In this document: in pieces, positions 7,116-14,753 of the stretch
Layout: every line of letters begins with the position of its first letter
Numbering within the stretch: the first letter of the stretch is position 1
Origin: a virus
Virus record (IMG/VR): IMGVR_UViG_3300025889_000909
Coordinates: 1-24,474 of that record
DNA length: 24,474 nucleotides
Direction: 5' to 3' (one strand)
The notes under the pieces: generated by a model
Seen by the model: the letters and a program-made list of their open reading frames with translations, nothing else
What the model was told of the DNA's origin: nothing
The model's database searches: none
Program-made: the position numbers and the translations under genes

Positions 7116-9345
7116 CTCCTATTTCGAAGTCGCAGCCGATAGGAGCGCCTTCGATATGACAGCCTACTCTAGGCTTTTGAACATATGTTTTTAGCAACCC
7201 ACAGTACATTTCTACTTCATCTTCTGGCACTTCTGCCAAAATAGAATCGTGTACTAGGGCGAAAATTCTACTCTTCATATCTGCATTTAGAATAAAATTG
7301 TGCATATCAATAGCACCTAATAAGTTAATATCACTAGCTGCGGACTGTACCAAAAAATTAATTCCAGATCTAACTTCATGGCTTGCTACTCCTTTGTCTG
7401 AAGAAAAGACGTTAGGGAGTCTTCTCTTTCTGCCAAATACTGAATATACGTGTCCAATTTTACTTATTTCCTGCTGTTTTGACTCTAACCAGTCTCTTAA
7501 TTTTGAGAACTGGTTAAAATAATCATCAATTACTTCCTGAGCCTCTGATTTTGAAAAGTATTTTCCAGAGTCTTTAGTTACTTGAGCACTAATTTTAGCG
7601 GCTCCCGCACCATACATGATACCAAAGGTAACTGCTTTCGCAGCCTGTCTTTTAACACCATACAACTCTGCAACTTCTTCTACTTCACAAGGTAATTTAA
7701 AAACTACTTTTGCGATAGTAGAATGAAAGTTTCCTCCAGATCTAAATACGTCTTGCAGTTTTTTATCTTTCGCAAGAACAGCAGCTACATAAACTTCCGC
7801 AGTGGTTAAGTCCATTGCAACTATTTTATGTCCTGGAGCTGCTTTAATACAGCCTTTTACCGCAGGGTTATCCCGCGGAAGTTGCTGCATGTTGAGCTTA
7901 CCTGAGCTACTAAGTCTGCCACTAGTAGTGCCATGTAAGCTAAAGTTAGTTCTTAATCTGCTATCTCTATCGAGTTGGGGTATAATCTTATCAAGATAAG
8001 TATTTTTTATTTTACCTTTTTGTCGAATGCTGAGAATATGAGCAGGTATATTATGCTCTTCTGCTAAGGTTGCCAATACTTCTGCGTCTGTCGAATGTGC
8101 TCCAGTTCCTGTCTTTTTTCCAGTAGGTTTTAGACCTATAAAGTCAAATAACAATTTTCTAAGCTGTAGAGTACTATTTGGATTGAACTCTTTTTCTTGA
8201 AATTGTTCAAACTTTTTAACTTCCTCATAGGAATATAAACCTTTAGTCGCCTCTTCGATATCACTGCTCATAATTTCTTGAGCTAGCAAAAGTCTTTGTC
8301 TATCAAACGGAACTCCGTTTTCTTGTACATCTTTCAAAAACCTCATAGCAGGAATTAATAGTTGCTTATATACCCTACGAATTTGTGGGTCTTTATCTAG
8401 CTCCTGCTTAAAGATATCATAAAGTAGAAACGTTACTGCCGCATCAATGGCTGCGTAAACTTGAATAATATCAAAAGGAATCATATCAAAACTGAAATTT
8501 CCCTTTAAAATACCATTCTTTCTACAGTAATTATCAATAAAGTCATACATTGGTTTCTCATAGTCACCGTACTTAGTATGACGAATAGCAAGCTGCTTAA
8601 GACCATGATTACCAGGATTTTCATCTAACATATAATGCATGAGCATGGTATCTTCAATGTTTGGAAACTCAAACTTGAAGTGGTACTCCAGCATTGCTAA
8701 GTCAAACTTTGCATTATGCATAATTACATTTTTCTTAGTAAAAAGTTCTTGTAATTTTTCTGTGACCCTCTCATCTACATAGTCTGTATCAATATAGACT
8801 CCTGTATCTGGTTCACACGATAAACTTATACCAAGAATATATCCATCTCTCGGATATAAAGCTGTAGTTTCTGTGTCTACAGCCACATAAGGATAAGGGG
8901 CTTCAATGGCTTTACATACCCACTCGTAGGCTTGATCAGAGTCTTGTATCCCATAGAACAGAGTTTCATCAATTTTTTCTACAGTTAAATCTCCAGAAAT
9001 ATATCCTTTTAGTTTTTGAATTGAGTCTTCCCACATTGGGCGTGCCTCAGGCTTAAAAGACATCATAGCAGGACTAATGATAGGAATAAACTTATCATTT
9101 ATTAGCCTTCCTGTATGTTCTGTTATAGCTCGTTCTTTAGTAAAATATTCGAGTGCCTCTCCCCCCACTAAAATAACATAGTCATATAAATCAATATTAA
9201 TATCAATATCAACATCTCTTCGTAAAACTTTTTTCTTGCCTGGATCTGAACATAAGTGAAAGCGTTCAAAATCAAAGTCATTTTCAAAATGTTTCACGAA
9301 GTCTATTTTACTAGGTGCTTTTTCAATAAGTGCAACATTAGCCAT
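7069..9345 (-). CDS. Family A DNA polymerase with 3'-5' exonuclease and an N-terminal UDG-like domain (T5 D9 position)
   Basis: The 758-residue replicative polymerase has proofreading motifs Exo I VAVDTET (Asp157, Glu159), Exo II NAKFD (211-215) and Exo III Y297xxxD301. Polymerase motif A is MDLTTAEVY (Asp512), motif B is KAVTFGIMYG (570-579) and motif C is VHDS (698-701). The first ~120 residues resemble a uracil-DNA-glycosylase fold (LVGGEAL near 59-65, then IPIISPAMMSF near 87-97). The catalytic HPS-type motif appears changed to SPAM, so it is probably structural; that assignment is inference. It overlaps the primase gene by 8 bases. Primase, helicase and polymerase are separate adjacent genes, as in T5. 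Confidence 0.96.
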   Translation of the reverse strand: MANVALIEKAPSKIDFVKHFENDFDFERFHLCSDPGKKKVLRRDVDIDINIDLYDYVILVGGEALEYFTKERAITEHTGRLINDKFIPIISPAMMSFKPEARPMWEDSIQKLKGYISGDLTVEKIDETLFYGIQDSDQAYEWVCKAIEAPYPYVAVDTETTALYPRDGYILGISLSCEPDTGVYIDTDYVDERVTEKLQELFTKKNVIMHNAKFDLAMLEYHFKFEFPNIEDTMLMHYMLDENPGNHGLKQLAIRHTKYGDYEKPMYDFIDNYCRKNGILKGNFSFDMIPFDIIQVYAAIDAAVTFLLYDIFKQELDKDPQIRRVYKQLLIPAMRFLKDVQENGVPFDRQRLLLAQEIMSSDIEEATKGLYSYEEVKKFEQFQEKEFNPNSTLQLRKLLFDFIGLKPTGKKTGTGAHSTDAEVLATLAEEHNIPAHILSIRQKGKIKNTYLDKIIPQLDRDSRLRTNFSLHGTTSGRLSSSGKLNMQQLPRDNPAVKGCIKAAPGHKIVAMDLTTAEVYVAAVLAKDKKLQDVFRSGGNFHSTIAKVVFKLPCEVEEVAELYGVKRQAAKAVTFGIMYGAGAAKISAQVTKDSGKYFSKSEAQEVIDDYFNQFSKLRDWLESKQQEISKIGHVYSVFGRKRRLPNVFSSDKGVASHEVRSGINFLVQSAASDINLLGAIDMHNFILNADMKSRIFALVHDSILAEVPEDEVEMYCGLLKTYVQKPRVGCHIEGAPIGCDFEIGDDYSFGKFEKEYTNI

Positions 9346-10174
9346 ATAAATAGTCCCCTAACTTTATTACTCTTTCCTCAGATAAATCAGCTGGATCTGA
9401 ATTTTTATCAATAGGAATCTTTTCTACTCTTAAATTAATTTTTTCACCAAGGTCCGCTACTTTTTGAGTGGCCTTTTCTCCTGCTTCATCCCCGTCAAAA
9501 AAAGTATAGACTGAATTTACATTCATTACTTTTAACAGAGACATTTTATAAATATCTATATTGTTTGTTCCAAAAATACACACTACGTTGGGCAGTCCTT
9601 TGTCTATCAAATTTAGACAATCAAATATACCTTCTACTAAAATTACACTACCTTGAACCAACTCTACATCACCAGGAAATAAAGGGAGTTTTACTCCACC
9701 TGGATGAACTTTGTATTTTGGAATAATTGTATTATCCGTAGCTCTTCCCACAAAGGCTCGGATCTTGCCAGTAATATCATAAATCGGAAACACTATTCTA
9801 CTTGCGTACTCCGGTTCTATACTAGTAAACGCTCTATATCTAGCTAAGGTACTCGCAGATATTCCTCTATACGTTCCTACAAATGGTGTATAGTTCTTCG
9901 GCATCTTCAAACCGATGTTATCTGCTCGAATACCCATAATTTTATCTTGTATTCTCTTTCTTTTTAAGTCTTTTGCGTTTATAGCTTCATCAAAGAATTT
10001 AAATATATTTCCTTTAAATCCACAACTAAAACAGTTCATAATTCCACTAATCTTATTTACTCGAAGAGAGGGATTACGATCTTCATGCTCAGGATTTAAA
10101 CAACGTATTAAGTAGTCCTGTCCTGATGTTTGAAAGGGTATTTTTCTTTTATTTAAAAGTTCTACTACTTCCAT
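9338..10174 (-). CDS. DNA primase (zinc-finger plus TOPRIM)
   Basis: The 278-residue DnaG-type primase has an N-terminal zinc finger with Cys25, His30, Cys48 and Cys51 (CFSC). The TOPRIM domain has LVEGIFD (Glu181) and FFDGDEAG (Asp227, Asp229). It is shorter than bacterial DnaG (about 580 residues) and lacks an obvious helicase-binding domain, as is common in phages. It makes RNA primers for lagging-strand synthesis. The ATG at 10174 overlaps the stop of the DnaB-like helicase gene, so the two are translationally coupled. Confidence 0.94.
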   Translation of the reverse strand: MEVVELLNKRKIPFQTSGQDYLIRCLNPEHEDRNPSLRVNKISGIMNCFSCGFKGNIFKFFDEAINAKDLKRKRIQDKIMGIRADNIGLKMPKNYTPFVGTYRGISASTLARYRAFTSIEPEYASRIVFPIYDITGKIRAFVGRATDNTIIPKYKVHPGGVKLPLFPGDVELVQGSVILVEGIFDCLNLIDKGLPNVVCIFGTNNIDIYKMSLLKVMNVNSVYTFFDGDEAGEKATQKVADLGEKINLRVEKIPIDKNSDPADLSEERVIKLGDYLYG

Positions 10175-11511
10175 TATTCATCTCCCTCCAAAGCTTCTGC
10201 AAGTCTTGCTTTTTCTTTTGGATTGAGAGAAGGAGTAGGTCCGATTTTTAGCGTGCGCCAGTCCATTTCACTTGTGAAATCAGACATCGGACCATTCCTC
10301 ATTTTTTTACACTCAAATGTAATACAGTTATCCTCTTGATCCCATGTTTCAAGAGAAAACGCAGAGTCTGCTGCATCAAGAATGCCTTTTGCGAAGCGCG
10401 CTTCGCCGGTTGCATCAGTCTGGTATGGAGAGAAAATTAATATCTCATGTTCCTGGGCATACTGCTTTAGAGCCTTACTAACCTCTATCTGCTCTGTCCA
10501 GTCATATTGTCCATTTCTACTAGGCATATGAGATCTCTTAACCTGGTTTAGATAGTCTACAATAACTACAGATATTTCCTGTGTTGCAATTCTATGTTCA
10601 ATTTCTGACTTAATCTTGGCAAGAGTAAGTGCTGGATCATAAACTATGTCTAATTGCAGATTCTTTTTCAACGGTAATTTAGTTACTTCCTTCTGAAAGT
10701 CTACAAAATTATTATGTTTTAAGAAACTATTGAAAGCGTCTTGTGAATCTTCAAATCTTCCTGCTTGAAACTTTGCTAGAATTTGAAGCTCACTCTTAGA
10801 AATCATTCTAGAGTTTAAACGCTCAAGAGGAATCTCTGTAGCTATGGAAACCATACGTCTGAATACTTGTTCTTTTGTCATTTCTATACTGAAGTACAAA
10901 GAGCTATGTCCTTGCATGTATTGATTAACAGCAATATTACTACAAGTGAAAGACTTACCAGACCCTCTTCTACCGCCTAATAGTACTAGATCTTGTTTAG
11001 CAAATCTCAAGCCAGTATCATATTCAGAGTTTAAACCTAAATTTATGTAGTTCTTTAGCTCTTCTTCTGTTTGGAAAAGCTCTATCTTCTGCATACTAAC
11101 AGAATCTACATCTAGCTCTACATTGTCTCTAACTTTTATAATTATATTTTCTAAGGCTTCGATATTCTCTTCCGCTCTAGACATTGCTACTGATCTGTCA
11201 AGATATGAGTCAATTTCTGTTAGAACCATATCTTGAGTGTACTCATTTTTTAAGTATTCAAGCAGAAGATGAGCTTCAGAATCTACCTCTGTAGACTCTA
11301 AGGCCGCAAGTTTCTCTTTTACTTCTCTACTGGGTACACTAAGTTTTAGATCATCAAAGGAGGGAAGAGCGTTCTCTAAATCAAAGTGCTTAGAGATAGC
11401 CCTGAAAATTGAATGAAATTCTTTAGGTAAATATTCAAGCCGTAAATTGCCCCAGGTTTCTATATCCTGTTCTCTAATAATTGTACTTATAAGAGCAGTG
11501 GCAATATTCAT
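10174..11511 (-). CDS. dnaB: Replicative DNA helicase, DnaB-like
   Basis: The 445-residue RecA-fold helicase has an N-terminal helical domain (about 1-130). Its C-terminal motor has Walker A GGRRGSGKS (179-187), motif H1a YFSIEMTKE (about 206-214), Walker B VVIVDYLNQ (Asp319) and a downstream arginine-bearing segment (residues TFECKKMRNG, near 404-413). It should unwind DNA at the fork and recruit the adjacent primase. The ATG at 11511 has no clear ribosome-binding site. A five-codon frame (ATG at 11525) ends in a TGA that overlaps this ATG and could deliver ribosomes to it. A strong hairpin lies between this gene and the upstream Myb-like gene. Confidence 0.95.
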   Translation of the reverse strand: MNIATALISTIIREQDIETWGNLRLEYLPKEFHSIFRAISKHFDLENALPSFDDLKLSVPSREVKEKLAALESTEVDSEAHLLLEYLKNEYTQDMVLTEIDSYLDRSVAMSRAEENIEALENIIIKVRDNVELDVDSVSMQKIELFQTEEELKNYINLGLNSEYDTGLRFAKQDLVLLGGRRGSGKSFTCSNIAVNQYMQGHSSLYFSIEMTKEQVFRRMVSIATEIPLERLNSRMISKSELQILAKFQAGRFEDSQDAFNSFLKHNNFVDFQKEVTKLPLKKNLQLDIVYDPALTLAKIKSEIEHRIATQEISVVIVDYLNQVKRSHMPSRNGQYDWTEQIEVSKALKQYAQEHEILIFSPYQTDATGEARFAKGILDAADSAFSLETWDQEDNCITFECKKMRNGPMSDFTSEMDWRTLKIGPTPSLNPKEKARLAEALEGDE

Positions 11512-11534
11512 ATAACTGTAAGCATTTTTTAGGC

Positions 11535-11569
11535 GTAAATAAAGGTGGGATGCAGAAGCACCCCACCTT
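11535..11569 (-). terminator. Terminator-like hairpin after the Myb-repeat gene
   Basis: On the minus strand a 12-bp stem (11542-11553 against 11558-11569; one G-U pair, rest Watson-Crick) with loop TTCT is followed by TTATTT. It begins 20 bases after the stop of the four-repeat HTH gene and ends 24 bases before dnaB. The U-tract is short and interrupted, so termination may be partial, letting the HTH gene be expressed more than the replisome genes below it. Confidence 0.65.
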
Positions 11570-11588
11570 CAAAGTTAAGAAGAAACTA

Positions 11589-12302
11589 TTAGTTAGCTGC
11601 TTCTTTTTTGCTGGGGTAGTCTGCAGCTTGCAGACCTCGACGCGTAAGCATAGTCTTAACGCCTCGTACAGTCTTCCCAATCTCTTCGGCGATTTCGTCC
11701 ACAGTCATTTCGCTTAGGTCCCCAAGATCTTCCAGAGGATCTGTAACAGACCCTTTCATATCACGCTGGGGAGGAATAGCTTCGATCTGCTTCGAACGAA
11801 GCAAAGATAAAGCCTTACCACGAATAGAGTTCACAGGTCGACCAAGAGCCTCTGCAATTTCTTCTACAAAAGCGCCGTCAGCAACCATACTCAAGAAGGT
11901 AGACTCTTCTTCATCAGAATATGTTTTAGTGCTAGCAGGCTTTTCAGTCTTCTTAACATGGTCTGTGAGTTCCATGCTAAGAACTTTACCTTGAATTGAT
12001 TTTGCTGAATATTTACCGCCAGCAAAAGCATCCGCAATTTCAGCATAGGTATACTGCCCAGAGTTAGACTCTACAAACTCACGAAGAGTGTCTTCCTCTG
12101 CTTCGCTAAAAGCACGAGAAGAGCCCGTGGCTGCGGATTCTACTTCATAACCCATTTTACGAAGTTTAGACGATACAGAACGAGTGCTAGTATCAAGATT
12201 TGCCGCTGCTTCCGCAATAGTAGATTGCGAGACAGGGCTTTCGTCACCGACAAAAGTAGTGAGCGAGTCGGTACGCTCATCAGTCCACTTAGGTACTGCC
12301 AT
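11589..12302 (-). CDS. Four-repeat Myb/SANT-like HTH DNA-binding protein
   Basis: The 237-residue protein is built from about four helical repeats, at roughly 5-55, 64-118, 127-175 and 194-226. The first three start with an aromatic-Ser/Thr-acidic signature (KWTDER, AFSEAEE, TYSDEEE). Each repeat has an I-A-E/D helix and ends in a basic recognition-helix-like S-x-(x)-G/S-K-x-L segment. The pattern resembles Myb/SANT or tandem HTH modules, so sequence-specific or architectural DNA binding is likely. The fourth repeat closely resembles the HTH of the protein at 15512-15952. The coding DNA is markedly richer in G+C (about 45-52% in sampled lines) than neighbours, which may reflect strong expression. 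The start has GGAG seven bases upstream and a terminator-like hairpin follows. The exact function is unknown to me. Confidence 0.78.
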   Translation of the reverse strand: MAVPKWTDERTDSLTTFVGDESPVSQSTIAEAAANLDTSTRSVSSKLRKMGYEVESAATGSSRAFSEAEEDTLREFVESNSGQYTYAEIADAFAGGKYSAKSIQGKVLSMELTDHVKKTEKPASTKTYSDEEESTFLSMVADGAFVEEIAEALGRPVNSIRGKALSLLRSKQIEAIPPQRDMKGSVTDPLEDLGDLSEMTVDEIAEEIGKTVRGVKTMLTRRGLQAADYPSKKEAAN

Positions 12303-12303
12303 A

Positions 12304-13050
12304 TTAAATCTCCAATAATTCTTTAATATCAGATATGATAATTATTCCCATTGCCTCAGCTTTTTTTGTTTTTGCGGAAGCAATATTACTTTCATTAACT
12401 AGATATTTAGTATCTCTAGTAATGGATGTTTTTACTACGTAGCCTTTTTGTTGTAAAACTCCTTTTGCAATTTCTTTTGTTTTAAAAGAAAACAGTTTTC
12501 CAGTTATAACAACAACGGGACCAGAAGTTATTTCTTCTTGTGCAGTCTTCCACTCAAAGGGAAGATTTTTGTACTTATACGCATATTCAGTATTAAACCA
12601 ATGCATAAAGTTAAGTATCGTTTTTGCTCCTAGACCGGCTTCTAAAAGTTTTTGCTCTGTTACTTCTGTAATATTACTTATTTGAGAGCACAATTTCTCG
12701 GAAGCTGTTTTTCCAAATAAAGGAATAGAAAACGAACCTAAAAGGTTACTAAGACCCGCACTTTTGCTTTTCTCGATCTGATCCAATAATTTATCGGCTA
12801 GTGTAACACTATTCAGCTTACTTACTACATAGTCTCTATCTAATTCGTAAATATCTGATATATCGGATAGTTCCAGCGATGCAATAGTGGCAGGCCCTAG
12901 ACCTTTAATTTTTAGTGAAGAAGCAAAATGAGAAATAATTTTGCGACTTTTATCCGCACAATCACTGTTTCTACAGTACAGAAGATCATTTACCCATACA
13001 AGCTCAGAGTTACACCCTGGACAATGTGTAGGCGGCAAAATTTCTTTCAA
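12304..13050 (-). CDS. ligB: NAD+-dependent DNA ligase, C-terminal part (zinc finger, HhH, BRCT)
   Basis: The product carries the C-terminal half of bacterial LigA: a four-cysteine zinc finger (Cys10, Cys13, Cys26, Cys31 from the chosen start), helix-hairpin-helix segments (KIKGLGPATIASL and later GLGAKTILNF) and a BRCT domain over the last 75 residues (VVVITGKLFSFKTKEI...). With the ligA product it would make one complete ligase, as in T5. I place the start at TTG 13050 (248 residues), with GGGGA about nine bases upstream. A longer frame opening at 13107 would begin on the -35 box of promoter P2, upstream of the transcription start, so it is unlikely. Confidence 0.92.
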   Translation of the reverse strand: MKEILPPTHCPGCNSELVWVNDLLYCRNSDCADKSRKIISHFASSLKIKGLGPATIASLELSDISDIYELDRDYVVSKLNSVTLADKLLDQIEKSKSAGLSNLLGSFSIPLFGKTASEKLCSQISNITEVTEQKLLEAGLGAKTILNFMHWFNTEYAYKYKNLPFEWKTAQEEITSGPVVVITGKLFSFKTKEIAKGVLQQKGYVVKTSITRDTKYLVNESNIASAKTKKAEAMGIIIISDIKELLEI

Positions 13051-13078
13051 GTTACTTCTTCCCCAAAAATGAATATAT

Positions 13079-13107
13079 ATTATACATAAATCAACAAAAG
13101 ATGTCAA
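13079..13107 (-). promoter_or_regulatory. Sigma-70 promoter P2 (TTGACA-17-TATAAT), between ligA and ligB
   Basis: The minus-strand -35 TTGACA is at 13102-13107 and the -10 TATAAT at 13079-13084, with a 17-bp spacer; both hexamers are perfect. The upstream extension is GAAAAATAATTC, which contains the TAA stop of ligA. The predicted start near 13072 gives a leader of about 22 bases to the TTG start of ligB. It separates expression of the two ligase parts. Confidence 0.85.
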
Positions 13108-13110
13108 GAA

Positions 13111-14064
13111 TTATTTTTCTATACGTCTTGTAATTCTAGGTATAATATCGCCAGATCTTATTACTTCTACTTTACAGCCTATTTCCAAGTTTAAAGATCT
13201 GATATACTCTATATTATGTAAAGTAGCTTTTGTTATTCTAGCTCCGTCTATTTCTATAGGATCTAATATTCCCACGGGGGATACTACTCCACTTTTTCCA
13301 GTCTGCCAGATAACATTTATAAGAGTTGTTACTTTGCCTTCTTTTCTAGTTTTTAAGGCAAAAGAACCTCTTGGATGATGAGATGTCCATCCTTGTTTTT
13401 CATAGTCTTGATTATTATCAATTCTGAACACAATTCCATCTCTAGGAAACTGCTCATATTTATCTGCCGTGGAAACGGAGAACCCGTTTTCAGCAAAAAA
13501 TATCATGTCTTCTGAGAAAGAAGTTGTTATATATGGATAACACCCATGTACAATAAAGGACAGATCACGAGAGAGAAACTCATCTATGCTTTTAAGATTT
13601 AGGGAACCAGCAGCATAGTTTCTAGAGTTTGGTATTGACTTGGGAGAAACTATCTCTCCCGTGATCTGTATAGGTTGACTACTAAAAGATATTCTTTTAG
13701 GAACTAAGTTTTTAGCAAGGAACTTATCGGTAACATCAATACCATATTTTCCGTCACCCCTAGTCAGCACTTGTACTAAGTATCCGTTACTATAAGTAAC
13801 GGCAACAGACGCACCGTCTAGTTTTGGACTTGCAACTATTTTTCCTTTATAGGAAGATAAAGGATTTTGCCCTTGATCTTCATAGTGTTTTTGCAAACTG
13901 TATAAAGGATGTGTGTGCTTAACTTTTCCGTTACTATTATCAAGTTGATAACCTACTTCTTTCCAACTAGCCTGCTCTGCGAGAGCATCAAACTCTTCAT
14001 CAGACATAATCGGGGAGCCTTCATAATAGTGTCTGGCTGCTTTTTGTAGTAGTTTAATCAACAA
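13111..14064 (-). CDS. ligA: NAD+-dependent DNA ligase, N-terminal part (Ia, adenylation, OB)
   Basis: The 317-residue product has the NAD-binding Ia motif ARHYYEGSPIMSDEEFD (about 10-26) and the active-site lysine in SPKLDG (Lys81). TRGDGKYG, a GEIV segment and DGIVFRID mark the nucleotidyltransferase domain. The OB domain follows (KSGVVSPVGILDPIEI... ending EVIRSGDIIPRI). It stops before the zinc finger, which the next gene encodes. The start is TTG at 14064 with AAGGA eight bases upstream; a second TTG follows at once. The stop TAA lies within the extended -35 region of P2. The adenylation domain can probably self-adenylate alone, but nick sealing should need the ligB product. Confidence 0.94.
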   Translation of the reverse strand: MLIKLLQKAARHYYEGSPIMSDEEFDALAEQASWKEVGYQLDNSNGKVKHTHPLYSLQKHYEDQGQNPLSSYKGKIVASPKLDGASVAVTYSNGYLVQVLTRGDGKYGIDVTDKFLAKNLVPKRISFSSQPIQITGEIVSPKSIPNSRNYAAGSLNLKSIDEFLSRDLSFIVHGCYPYITTSFSEDMIFFAENGFSVSTADKYEQFPRDGIVFRIDNNQDYEKQGWTSHHPRGSFALKTRKEGKVTTLINVIWQTGKSGVVSPVGILDPIEIDGARITKATLHNIEYIRSLNLEIGCKVEVIRSGDIIPRITRRIEK

Positions 14065-14100
14065 AAATAAATTCCTTAGTTATAATTAAATTCAGAAAGT

Positions 14101-14129
14101 ATTATCTCAGAATTTAAACAAGAAGTCAA
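14101..14129 (-). promoter_or_regulatory. Sigma-70 promoter P3 (TTGACT-17-GATAAT), upstream of ligA
   Basis: The minus-strand -35 TTGACT is at 14124-14129 and the -10 GATAAT at 14101-14106, with a 17-bp spacer. The upstream extension is TAAAAATATTTC. The predicted start is near 14094, giving a leader of about 30 bases with AAGGA before the TTG start of ligA. It lies 14 bases past the stop of the PC4-like gene. Confidence 0.8.
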
Positions 14130-14142
14130 GAAATATTTTTAA

Positions 14143-14442
14143 CTATGATTGATACAGTTCTTCAAACATATCGCTAAAATATTCCATAATCTTACTTCTG
14201 CTTTCTGCTAGAGATAAAATCTCTACTAAGCCAGTAAATAGCTCGTAAGAATTAGCTAAATCTAAAGGTACGGAAATCCCTTTAGAAGAAGGCAAACTAT
14301 CTCCATCAAAATTTAAATAGTATTCTCTAAGATGTAAGTATTCTTTTCCATTAAATGTATTAATAGTAAGTTTCACTTGTCTACCATCTTCGTACTCATG
14401 TACTATTCTGCTGTATTGTTCAATAGACTCTTTTTCATACAT
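14143..14442 (-). CDS. PC4-like ssDNA-binding / transcription coactivator domain protein
   Basis: The 99-residue protein matches the PC4 (p15) pattern: strands VKLTINTF and YLHLREYY, the characteristic DGDSLPSSKGISVPLDLA ('dGe.lPgkKGIsLp') and a C-terminal helix for dimerisation. PC4-fold proteins bind ssDNA and melted duplexes, and phage T5 is known to carry one. It could act in transcription of later genes or in recombination and replication. It is the last gene before promoter P3, and its ATG at 14442 overlaps the previous gene by 8 bases. Confidence 0.82.
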   Translation of the reverse strand: MYEKESIEQYSRIVHEYEDGRQVKLTINTFNGKEYLHLREYYLNFDGDSLPSSKGISVPLDLANSYELFTGLVEILSLAESRSKIMEYFSDMFEELYQS

Positions 14443-14713
14443 TATTTGCTCCTCCGTTCTTTAGAATGGAGGACAGAGGGACTATACTTGTAATACTGTC
14501 TGGTTTTAACAGGCGGTATGAGTCAGTGTCCCAACAAAAAAGAAGAATATTCTCAGAGGTTTCTTTGGCTCTGTTCTTCTTTTCTTGAATGTATGGAGTA
14601 GTAAAATCTAAAGTACATACATTATATTTGAGCTTATTTGAGTTAGTACTCCTATAGGTAATTATGGCGTCGCCACACCTTTCTATAAGCTCTTTAGCTT
14701 CTATTTTATTCAT
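14435..14713 (-). CDS. Small conserved phage protein, unknown function
   Basis: The 92-residue protein starts at ATG 14713, with GGAAA six bases upstream; an upstream in-frame TTG at 14725 is less likely. The strand-rich sequence includes KYNVCTLDFTTPYIQ and LLFCWDTDSYRLLKPDSIT, ending IVPLSSILKNGG. It looks like a small beta-barrel or SH3-like fold, and I recall similar short proteins in marine phages, but I cannot name a function. Its start codon directly follows an 8-bp hairpin that contains part of the ribosome-binding site, so its translation may be regulated. Confidence 0.7.
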   Translation of the reverse strand: MNKIEAKELIERCGDAIITYRSTNSNKLKYNVCTLDFTTPYIQEKKNRAKETSENILLFCWDTDSYRLLKPDSITSIVPLSSILKNGGANNV

Positions 14714-14742
14714 GCGGATTTCCAACTAATTAAAAAATCCGC
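14714..14742 (-). promoter_or_regulatory. Hairpin abutting a start codon (possible translational operator)
   Basis: A perfect 8-bp inverted repeat (GCGGATTT at 14735-14742 read on the minus strand, AAATCCGC at 14714-14721) encloses a 13-base loop ending TTGG. The 3' arm ends at the base before the ATG at 14713, and the Shine-Dalgarno GGAAA straddles loop and stem. This would hinder initiation when folded. It begins 11 bases after the stop of the preceding gene and has no clean U-tract after it, so a terminator role is less likely. Confidence 0.6.
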
Positions 14743-14753
14743 AACTCACTTAG

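Noticed and set aside
11511-11525. Five-codon frame before dnaB, ATG CTT ACA GTT ATA TGA
   Set aside because: It overlaps the dnaB ATG and might aid re-initiation, but it has no ribosome-binding site, so it is not listed as a gene.
13051-13107. N-terminal extension of ligB starting with TTG at 13107
   Set aside because: The codon is the -35 box of P2 and lies upstream of the transcription start; the ligase zinc-finger region begins after the TTG at 13050, which has its own ribosome-binding site.
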